This document shows, one piece after another, positions 58,073 to 64,000 of a DNA stretch of 64,000 nucleotides (position 1 is its first letter; every line of letters begins with the position of its first letter). The DNA is taken from NCBI GenBank assembly GCA_964403795.1, contig CAYOHP010000020.1, positions 299 to 64,298 of the forward strand, in the 5' to 3' direction. A program made the translations under genes and the position numbers. Under the pieces are notes generated by a model, which saw only the letters and a list, made by a program, of their open reading frames with translations, had not been told where the DNA came from and made no database searches. Origin of the DNA: CAYOHP01 sp964403795 [NCBI: uncultured bacterium]. Lineage in GTDB: Bacteria; Muiribacteriota; UBA6191; CAZXTJ01.

Positions 58073-59773
58073 TCACCGAGAACCATTCCGGGTCCGGGCG
58101 GAAGGCCGGGATCGCGCTGCGGTCCGATTCCGATTCCGGTTCCCGTTCCGGGTCCTCGGCACGGAAACCACCCGGGGAGGCGGCGGGGGCGGATCGTCCT
58201 CGGGGTCCTCGCCGCGGAGCCTGCCGTCCTCGGCGAAGATGCGGAGGGCGGGGTCGAGCCGCCCGAGGCGCGAGGCCCAGCTCGCGGTCTGCTCGGCATC
58301 GAGCCGCAGGGTCGGCCAGGCCGCCTGCACCTCGGCCGCGAACTGGAGGTAGTTCGAGGGCGTCCGCAACCCGACCGCCAGGAAGTCGGAAAGGCACGCG
58401 GCGAATCGCTCCGGGGTCGGATCGTCGGCCAGCTTCTGCCGGTAGTCGGCGAAGACCCGGTCCCAGAATGCCTCGGCGACGTCGTCGGTGAGGAAGCGGG
58501 ACCAGCGCTGCCGGAGCCCCTTCAGGGCCTCGACCTTGGCCTTCCCGATCGGGAGCCGACGCACCGCGTCCCACTCGACCAGGAAGGGAGCCCGCTCCCC
58601 GGAGAGCCGTTCGGCCAGGAGGGAGGTCGTGAACAGGTCCTCCTCCGGGAAGTAGTACCCGGAGAAGAGACCGGCGTTGAAGTCGAGGACCCGGAGCTTC
58701 CCGGTGTGCCTCTCGATCGAGATGTCGGGGGTCATCGAGAGTCCCCGCAGCTCCCTGGGGAGCCGGGCGATCAGATGCTTCCGGACCGCCTCCTCGACCC
58801 GGGCGATCTCCTCGGGGGCCAGGAAGCCTCCCAGCGGATAGAAGCGGAGGAAACTCGTCCCCGAGAGGATCTCGCCTTCGACCACATGGACCCGTACTTC
58901 CTTCTCGAGGTCGATCATGGTCTGGACGATCACCGAGGAAGGTCGATCGAGGAGGAACTCGAGGACCCGTCCCTCGATGTGGGCGTACTCGACGATCTCG
59001 CCCTGGAGGGAGAGGGTGGTGCCCTCCACCTTCCGGGAGGCGCGATCCACATGGGGACGGACATAGAGGAGGTAGCGGAGGTAGGTGCCCACCCAATCGT
59101 GGTTGGTCTTGGGGATCCGCCCTTCGCTGTGGTCCTGCTTGCGGATCTTCACCAGGGCCCGGCCCAGCCGGGCGTGGATCCGTCTCCGCAGGACTTCGAG
59201 ACGCTCCAGGCGCCGCCGCACCCGCGGGGTGTCGAGGGCACGGAGCGCCGCGTGCAGGCGGGGAGGGGCCTCGGCCCGCAGCGTCTCCAACGCCCTACCC
59301 ACCAGGGACCGAACCTGGGCGGCTTCGCCCGGGTCGGAGGCGGTCCCGGAGAACTCGGTCCCCAGGGCCATCTCCGGGGGTGCCAACCCCGGCGCCACCC
59401 GGCAGAGGAACCGGTACTCGTGCCACTTGTCCTCGACGTCCCCGATCCCGGGGAAGAGCTTGGGGATCCGGGCCTTCAACCGGGCGTACTCGACCTGGGG
59501 ATTGCGGTCCCCGGTCACCCAGGGGGGGTCGAACTTCGGGTCGAGGTGGAGGACCACTCCCGGCTTCCGGACCGGGCGCCTCGGCTCGACCCCCTCGACC
59601 GGGAGGATCCAGACGTGCCCGCCATAGGCCCGGGCCACCAGGTCGCGGGGGAACTCCAGGACCGGATCGTCCTCGTACATGACCCGCCAGAGAGGGGCCG
59701 CCGGTAGGTTCGCAACGCGGAAGGAGAGGAGCATTCCGGCAAGGATCGCCAGGCGAGGGAAGGTGGAGCGCAT
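58073..59773 (-). CDS. ATP-grasp-like protein with signal peptide
   Basis: 566 residues; GGAGG lies 4-5 bp before the ATG. A signal-like N terminus (LAILAGMLLSFRVANLPAAP) is followed by VLHLDPKFDPPWVTGDRN and a long helical part (RRRLERLEVLRRRIHARLGR). Residues about 270-390 look like the ATP-grasp core: SVIVQTMIDLEKEVRVHVVE, GEILSGTSFLRFYPLGGFLA, LSMTPDISIERHTGKLRVLD and FNAGLFSGYYFPEEDLFTTS, with the E-x-R, D-x-x-I and D-F-N metal/ATP positions. An ATP-dependent enzyme with an export signal is odd; the N terminus may instead be a membrane anchor. The C terminus is Arg/Asn/Pro-rich (RTRNGNRNRNRTAARSRP), made by short GAATCG-type DNA repeats. Confidence 0.6.
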   Translation of the reverse strand: MRSTFPRLAILAGMLLSFRVANLPAAPLWRVMYEDDPVLEFPRDLVARAYGGHVWILPVEGVEPRRPVRKPGVVLHLDPKFDPPWVTGDRNPQVEYARLKARIPKLFPGIGDVEDKWHEYRFLCRVAPGLAPPEMALGTEFSGTASDPGEAAQVRSLVGRALETLRAEAPPRLHAALRALDTPRVRRRLERLEVLRRRIHARLGRALVKIRKQDHSEGRIPKTNHDWVGTYLRYLLYVRPHVDRASRKVEGTTLSLQGEIVEYAHIEGRVLEFLLDRPSSVIVQTMIDLEKEVRVHVVEGEILSGTSFLRFYPLGGFLAPEEIARVEEAVRKHLIARLPRELRGLSMTPDISIERHTGKLRVLDFNAGLFSGYYFPEEDLFTTSLLAERLSGERAPFLVEWDAVRRLPIGKAKVEALKGLRQRWSRFLTDDVAEAFWDRVFADYRQKLADDPTPERFAACLSDFLAVGLRTPSNYLQFAAEVQAAWPTLRLDAEQTASWASRLGRLDPALRIFAEDGRLRGEDPEDDPPPPPPRVVSVPRTRNGNRNRNRTAARSRPSARTRNGSR

Positions 59774-59910
59774 GGTCCTCCAGCCTACCCTGCGGCGAGG
59801 ACCGGTTCCGGGAGCGGGGGGCGGGACCGCCGGTCCCGGCCCGAGGCGCGCAACGGGACATCGTGCCCCGCTCCCTTCCCCGGGATCCGCATCCCTGCTG
59901 CACCCGACCC

Positions 59911-59927
59911 TGGCACGTCCCGTGCAA
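59911..59927 (+). promoter_or_regulatory. Sigma-54 promoter of the pseudopilin operon
   Basis: TGGCAC-GTCCC-GTGCAA matches the -24/-12 consensus with one mismatch and has GG-N10-GC spacing. It lies 13-29 bases before the ATG of the PilX-like gene, so the transcript would begin almost at the start codon, or a leaderless or later start is used. Sigma-54 control of pilin genes is common. Confidence 0.55.
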
Positions 59928-59939
59928 TGACCATCGTCG

Positions 59940-60848
59940 ATGCGACGTCGCGGCTTCGTGACCCTGGTCCTGGTCCTCCTCTTCGGTGCCCTGCTCCTCG
60001 TCTGGGGGGGCTCCCAGCACTTCACCACCCACGCCATCGCCAAGCGCCTCCGCATCGCCGAGGCGGATCGCCGGGTCCTGCTGGTGGCCGAGAGTTCCAT
60101 CGAGCAGTCGATCGCCTCCCTCAAGGCCCGGGCGGAGTGGGGCGGGGGCAGCGAGGAAGGCGGGGGTGCCCTGGCGGAGTTCTTCGGGAGCCTCGAGCCC
60201 GGAGGGATCTCGGCCCAGGACCTCGCGGGACCGAAGCTCGGCTCGGAGCACGATCCCTTCCAGCCCCGGGTGCTGGCGGTGCGGGTCCAGGCCTATCCCC
60301 GTACCGGCCGCGGCATGGGGACGCCTCCCGAGGCTACCGAGCCTCCCCGTCCGGTCTCCTCCCCCGTCGACTGCGAACAGTTCCGGAAGCACCTCGAGGA
60401 ATGGTCGGGCCGACCCTACGACGACCCCGATCGCCGCGCCGCCCGTCACGAGCTCTACGGCGACTGGCGACCCCCCGCCAGCCACGGGATCCTCGAGATG
60501 ATCGCCATCGCCAAGGTCGACGTCTCGGGGGTCCGCGTCTACAAGCGCCTGGAGAGCCTGTGGCAGTACTCGCTGGAGGCGCCCGCCTGTCCCGAGGTGC
60601 GGGCCGAGGTCACCGGCTCGGAAGCGGGCTCCGACCTCTCGATCCATCCCGTGGAACTGGCCCGGGTGATCCAGACCTGGAGGTCCACCCACGACCAACT
60701 CACCGCCGAGGAGCTCGAGGAGGTCAAGGGCTACGGCCGGCTCTCCCGGCTCGATCCCGGCGAGAGTCGCAGCCGTGCCTCCCTGCTCCCCGACGAGGTC
60801 CCGGGCCTCGAACTGCTGAAGCCGGTCCATCCGGGAGGTGCCCCATGA
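59940..60848 (+). CDS. PilX-like minor pilin/pilus assembly protein
   Basis: 302 residues. The N terminus (MRRRGFVTLVLVLLFGALLL) has the basic start, Gly-Phe and long hydrophobic helix of PilX-type type IV pilus assembly proteins, without the conserved Glu 5. The rest (IAEADRRVLLVAESSIEQSI, AAWGG-like glycine stretch, HGILEMIAIAKVDVSGVRVY) is a helical and beta region of unknown fold. It starts the operon of three pseudopilin-like genes; the next ATG overlaps its stop codon. Probably part of a type IV pilus or type II secretion machine in the inner membrane. Confidence 0.7.
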   Translation: MRRRGFVTLVLVLLFGALLLVWGGSQHFTTHAIAKRLRIAEADRRVLLVAESSIEQSIASLKARAEWGGGSEEGGGALAEFFGSLEPGGISAQDLAGPKLGSEHDPFQPRVLAVRVQAYPRTGRGMGTPPEATEPPRPVSSPVDCEQFRKHLEEWSGRPYDDPDRRAARHELYGDWRPPASHGILEMIAIAKVDVSGVRVYKRLESLWQYSLEAPACPEVRAEVTGSEAGSDLSIHPVELARVIQTWRSTHDQLTAEELEEVKGYGRLSRLDPGESRSRASLLPDEVPGLELLKPVHPGGAP

Positions 60849-61609
60849 CCCGCCGCCCCCGCATCGGACTCACGATGGTCGAGCTGCTCATTTCCATGGG
60901 CCTCGGGGTCATGGCCACGGCGGGCGCCTGGCAACTGCTCCTCGGCGGGCTCCGCATGTTCGAATCCGGGATCGCCCGGGCCCGCGGGCCGGAGGCCGCG
61001 GTGCTGCTCCTGAACCAGCTCGAGCAGGACCTGGTCCAGACCCTCCAGGCCCCGGGCGACCCCCGCCCCCCGGTGCGGATCCGCGACGGTCGCCGGCTGA
61101 CCTTCTACCGTCCCCTGGAGACCGTCCACCTCGCCTGTTCGGCCGCCATCCTGGGCCGCCCCGCCTCGTGGAACCTCTCGGCGCCGAACCGCTCGGGGAC
61201 CCGACAGCCGGTGAGGGATGGCCGGGTCCTCGGCGACGTCGAGGTCCTGGACTGGAACTTCGACCTCCTCCCCCCCAGCCTCGAGGAGGAGCGGCCCGGC
61301 TGGTGCGTGGCGGTACGGGTCCGGTTCCCCACCGGGGCCCGCAACGATCCGGGCTACGAGGTGAACCGCCTGATCCGCCTGCCCCAGCCCAGCTCCCAGT
61401 TCCTGCACTTCCCCGGGCGCGGCGCCGAGCTGGTCCCGGGCCTGGTGGTGATGCTGCCGCGCCCTGCCGATCCCGGCTTCGAGGGATTGGGTCCTCCCGA
61501 CGATGCGGGGCCCGAGTACTACCTGGGTCTCGACGTAAAGAAGCTCCTCGACGAGCTGGAGCGGTATCGCCGCAGCCAGCAGACCAAGGAGGGCGAGTGG
61601 TGGCGTTGA
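60845..61609 (+). CDS. Pseudopilin (PilW/GspJ-like)
   Basis: 254 residues; ATG overlaps the preceding stop. The prepilin peptidase site is clear: RIGLTMVELLISMGLGVMAT, with Gly before the cut and Glu at position 5 after it, then a hydrophobic helix. The rest (VLLLNQLEQDLVQTLQAPGD, RIRDGRRLTFYRPLETVH) resembles minor pseudopilins PilW or GspJ. The C terminus is charged (LLDELERYRRSQQTKEG). It would be processed by PilD and assembled in the tip of the pseudopilus. The next gene starts at a GTG inside its 3' end. Confidence 0.8.
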   Translation: MTRRPRIGLTMVELLISMGLGVMATAGAWQLLLGGLRMFESGIARARGPEAAVLLLNQLEQDLVQTLQAPGDPRPPVRIRDGRRLTFYRPLETVHLACSAAILGRPASWNLSAPNRSGTRQPVRDGRVLGDVEVLDWNFDLLPPSLEEERPGWCVAVRVRFPTGARNDPGYEVNRLIRLPQPSSQFLHFPGRGAELVPGLVVMLPRPADPGFEGLGPPDDAGPEYYLGLDVKKLLDELERYRRSQQTKEGEWWR

Positions 61610-63213
61610 GGAGAGGCTTCGGGGTCGTCGAGGTATTGATCGCCCTGGCACTGCTCGGGGGGGTCTTCCTGCCGCTCTCGGTGATGCTCCTCTCGGGGTG
61701 GACCACGGGCGTGGACGACGAACGCCGGGAGACCGCCGATGCCCTGACCCGCAACATGCTGCACCGCTTCGACGGCCTTCCCCTCCCGGTGCTGGAGCGG
61801 CTGGTCGAGGACTTCGGCGACCCCGAGGGGGTGCGGGGGAACTCCGTCTACCGCGACACAACGTTGGCCGCGGTCGAGCCGCGGGCGACCGCCGAACTGG
61901 CGGACGCAGGGTTCCGCACCCGGATCGCCCTGGAGCGAGTGCGCCGCGGCGGCGAGGAGCAGGTGAGCCTCCGGGCCTGGACCACCTGGAAGGTCCCGCA
62001 GCGCGGCCGGGTCTCGTCGCTGGCCTTCACCCGCCACCTCCAGCCGGCGGGGGGCAGCGAGCCCTCGCTCCGGCACTACTCGGGCTTCTCGCCGGCGGCC
62101 ACCGCCTTCGGCTGGGGGATGCGGGAGGACTGGCGGGTGGCGGCGAGCCCGGGACCGGCCCGGGGCGGGCCCCACCGGGACGACGACCAGGATCCCGGTG
62201 CCTCGTCCGGGCTCGACGAGGAGGAGCGTCGGGAGCGCCAGCAGGAGACCGCTCGCTTCATCGCCGCCGAGCGGGACGGGGAGCCGGGCCGCCCCTCCGG
62301 GTCGACGGCGGGTACCTCGTCCGGGGCCCCGAAGCCCGTGATCGCGGGAGCGGCTCCGACCAGTCCGGAGGATCGCACCGGTTCAGGCCGCCGGGGCCGC
62401 CTCGGACCGGGATTCCTCGGGAGCGGCGACGGCGACGACCGCGACCAGTCCGTGCCTGGATCCGATCCGGTCGGGGGAAGGCAGGGAGCGAGCCCCCAGG
62501 GATCGGGGAACGGGGCGACGGGCGGACCCGGCACCGATCTGGCCGAGCAGGTGCGGGCCGCGGCCCGGGCTTCGATCCTCACGCCCCGCGCCATCGAGGA
62601 CTTCGAAGAGTGGCGTCCGACCCCCTTCGAGGCCGAGCCGGGCTTCGCCGAGACCTACATGGGTCCCGGGGGACTCTTCGCCCGTCGCCACGGGGATCCC
62701 GAGCGGGTCGCGGCGGCCCGGGCCCGGCGCGAACTCGCCGATCTCGAGGACCGGCTGGGCGAGGGAACCGGAGCCGTCCGCCGCAAGGTCCCGCCCGGCA
62801 CCTACCGCTATCGGGCCGAGGTGCTCGACCTGACAACCCTGGACGGGCGGCGCCTCGGGGCCTTGGCGCTCCGGGACGGTTCCCGCAACGAGCGCATGCA
62901 GATCGAGCGCGCGGCCTCCGGGACCTATCGCTACGAGGGAGAGGACGCCCTCGAGATCCGGCCCGCCTTCGGCGGCGGCGATCGCCGCTGGCTGGCGGTC
63001 CGCACCGTCGATCGGGTCTACCTGCTCGAGTTCGGCGATCCCTTCCTCTTCCCGCGTCTGGTGGTGGCCGAGCTCGCGGCCCTGGATGGCAGCGCCGAGG
63101 GCACCACCGTCACTCGCCGCGAGGTGGCCCGGCTGCTCGAGGTCTCGGATCTCGAGGCGAGCCCCGAGGCCGCCGCCCCCGACCTGCTGGTCGAGGTGCT
63201 TCCCGGGACCTGA
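61600..63213 (+). CDS. Large pseudopilin-like protein (PilV/GspI N terminus)
   Basis: 537 residues; GTG with AAGGAGG 7 bp upstream, overlapping the previous gene by 10 bp. The N terminus RRGFGVVEVLIALALLGGVF is a class III prepilin signal (cut after Gly, Glu at position 5). Residues about 20-165 are like PilV/GspI-type minor pilins (RNMLHRFDGLPLPVLERLVE). A long Gly/Ser/Asp/Arg-rich low-complexity part (about 190-310) follows, then a beta-rich domain (VPPGTYRYRAEVLDLTTLDG, ASGTYRYEGEDALEIRPAFG, WLAVRTVDRVYLLEFGDPFL). It is about three times longer than normal pseudopilins. Ending shares DNA with a repeat sequence. Confidence 0.75.
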   Translation: MALRRGFGVVEVLIALALLGGVFLPLSVMLLSGWTTGVDDERRETADALTRNMLHRFDGLPLPVLERLVEDFGDPEGVRGNSVYRDTTLAAVEPRATAELADAGFRTRIALERVRRGGEEQVSLRAWTTWKVPQRGRVSSLAFTRHLQPAGGSEPSLRHYSGFSPAATAFGWGMREDWRVAASPGPARGGPHRDDDQDPGASSGLDEEERRERQQETARFIAAERDGEPGRPSGSTAGTSSGAPKPVIAGAAPTSPEDRTGSGRRGRLGPGFLGSGDGDDRDQSVPGSDPVGGRQGASPQGSGNGATGGPGTDLAEQVRAAARASILTPRAIEDFEEWRPTPFEAEPGFAETYMGPGGLFARRHGDPERVAAARARRELADLEDRLGEGTGAVRRKVPPGTYRYRAEVLDLTTLDGRRLGALALRDGSRNERMQIERAASGTYRYEGEDALEIRPAFGGGDRRWLAVRTVDRVYLLEFGDPFLFPRLVVAELAALDGSAEGTTVTRREVARLLEVSDLEASPEAAAPDLLVEVLPGT

Positions 63214-63326
63214 GAGCCTGAGGGACCTCGGGCTCAGGTCGATCGACGGCCGACGACTTCTCGCCACCCCGGTCGGTACCCGAGCCCCTTGCGGGCGAGC
63301 CGCAGGCCGAACACGGTCCCCGCGCC
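63212..63326. repeat. Repeat region C: inverted-repeat end plus dispersed repeat core
   Basis: Begins with GAGAGCCTGAGGG, the end sequence of the MITE-like element at 56.3 kb, within a small hairpin (CCTGAG / CTCAGG), and ends with the 20-base core CGAGCCCCTTGCGGGCGAGC shared with copies A and B. It fills the gap between two convergent genes and may also stop transcription. Confidence 0.6.
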
Positions 63327-64000
63327 TCACCCCCCCGGGCAGGGGCCGTTGCCGAAGACCTTGCCGCACTGGAGGAACTGGTGGGATTCCTCCATCACCC
63401 GCTTGGCGAGCTCGGGGGTCAGCCCGTGGGCCGCGTCGACGGTCTCGTACCAGACGTAGACCCCGTTCTGGCGCAGGACCTGGGCGTACTTGGCGCTCTG
63501 GGCCTCGGGGATGATCGGGTCGTTCTTGCCGTGGCGGATCAGGGCCGGGGGGTGCGAGCCGGTGGCGCTGCGCTGGGCCGAGTACTCGGGGTTCAAGGCG
63601 GTGCCGGCGATCCCGCCGAGGGCCCCGCCCAGGTTCCCGAGGCCGCCCGGGATCTCGATCCGGTAGGCCTTGGGGGCCACGTGGGTCTGGTAGGCGAACT
63701 GGCCGGTGAAGGTGAGGAAGTCGGTGGGGCCCGCCAGGTCGATCACCGCGTTCACCTCGGCGCCGTGCTTGTTGCCGTTGGCGCCGAGCAGGGCGGCCAG
63801 GTAGCCGCCGGCCGAGGCCCCGGCGGAGACGAAGCGCCGCCCGTCGAAGGGGAAATTCTGGGCGTCGCCGGCGATCTTCTCCCGGAGGAAGCGCACCGCC
63901 TTGCGGGAGTCGTCGGCCGCGGCTGCCGGATCCTTGTTCAGCTTGTAGTTGCAGCTGGCGAAGGCATAGCCCATGTCGAGCATCGGCAGGAAGTCGTCCA
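63327..64000 (-). CDS. Alpha/beta hydrolase (esterase/lipase type), 5' end cut by window edge
   Basis: The frame runs off the window; 223 residues are seen, with a preceding DDFLP in frame before MLDMGYAFASCNYKLNKDP. The nucleophile elbow is SAGASAGGYLAALLG (G-x-S-x-G), the acid is likely in KNDPIIPEAQ and the catalytic His in VDAAHGLTPELAK. Such enzymes, often exported in Planctomycetota, split carboxyl esters of polymers or small compounds. The substrate is unknown. The C terminus ends CGKVFGNGPCPGG, with a Cys pair possibly forming a disulfide. Confidence 0.85.
   Translation of the reverse strand, partial: DDFLPMLDMGYAFASCNYKLNKDPAAAADDSRKAVRFLREKIAGDAQNFPFDGRRFVSAGASAGGYLAALLGANGNKHGAEVNAVIDLAGPTDFLTFTGQFAYQTHVAPKAYRIEIPGGLGNLGGALGGIAGTALNPEYSAQRSATGSHPPALIRHGKNDPIIPEAQSAKYAQVLRQNGVYVWYETVDAAHGLTPELAKRVMEESHQFLQCGKVFGNGPCPGG

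Overview
The window is a 64 kb chromosomal segment of a very GC-rich (roughly 70 percent or more by eye, with strongly GC-biased third codon positions), Gram-negative-type bacterium. Meso-DAP-type MurE, type IV-pilin-like proteins, many exported proteins with Sec signals, three Hanks-type kinase domains, a PP2C phosphatase, an ECF sigma factor with a zinc-binding anti-sigma factor, and many uncharacterised exported proteins fit Planctomycetota best. Myxococcota or another deep Gram-negative lineage cannot be excluded from sequence alone. No tRNA, rRNA, CRISPR array or intact transposase was recognised.

Layout. 1-6.4 kb: truncated exported protein, BioY biotin transporter component, a tandem-repeat lipoprotein, a membrane-anchored thioredoxin-fold protein, an RRM RNA-binding protein, a TerB-like protein and a peptide-type ABC binding protein. 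6.4-13.6 kb: a signalling block with a TMTC-like membrane/TPR protein, an apparently active Ser/Thr kinase and, divergent by 16 bp, a pseudokinase fused to a histidine-kinase ATPase domain, translationally coupled to an NtrC-type sigma-54 activator. 13.6-24.3 kb: fatty-acid desaturase operon with an SCP2-domain protein ending in a Cys-periodic, post-GG tail, M23 peptidase, exported proteins and a second Ser/Thr kinase. 24.3-33.5 kb: a PP-loop protein convergent with a minus-strand operon encoding a zinc metallopeptidase, a 23-residue peptide, a SPASM-type radical SAM enzyme, a CruF-like/B12-radical SAM fusion and a GT2-FkbM fusion. This looks like an undescribed peptide-modification (RiPP-like) locus. 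33.7-39.4 kb: PDZ/TPR protein, PP2C phosphatase, anti-sigma and ECF sigma factor. 39.5-43.5 kb: a two-gene terpenoid-like operon of a UbiA-P450 fusion and a UbiA-class II cyclase-like fusion. 43.5-51.2 kb: a truncated dcw cell-wall cluster (ftsL-like, rsmH, ftsI, murE, murF, mraY). 51.2-64 kb: Rieske fusion protein, a 2.4 kb block bounded by direct repeats and holding a prokaryotic RING protein, a MITE-like inverted-repeat element, an amidohydrolase, an ATP-grasp-like protein, a pseudopilin operon behind a sigma-54 promoter, and a truncated alpha/beta hydrolase.

How the parts may fit together: two good sigma-54 promoter matches (before an exported protein at 16.0 kb and before the pseudopilin operon at 59.9 kb) and one weaker one (before the metallopeptidase at 33.5 kb) are candidate targets of the sigma-54 activator at 12.2 kb, whose coupled sensor carries a pseudokinase. 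This link is inference. Four multi-domain architectures stand out as possibly new: pseudokinase-histidine kinase, CruF-B12-radical SAM, UbiA-P450 beside UbiA-cyclase, and SCP2-GG-Cys-repeat.
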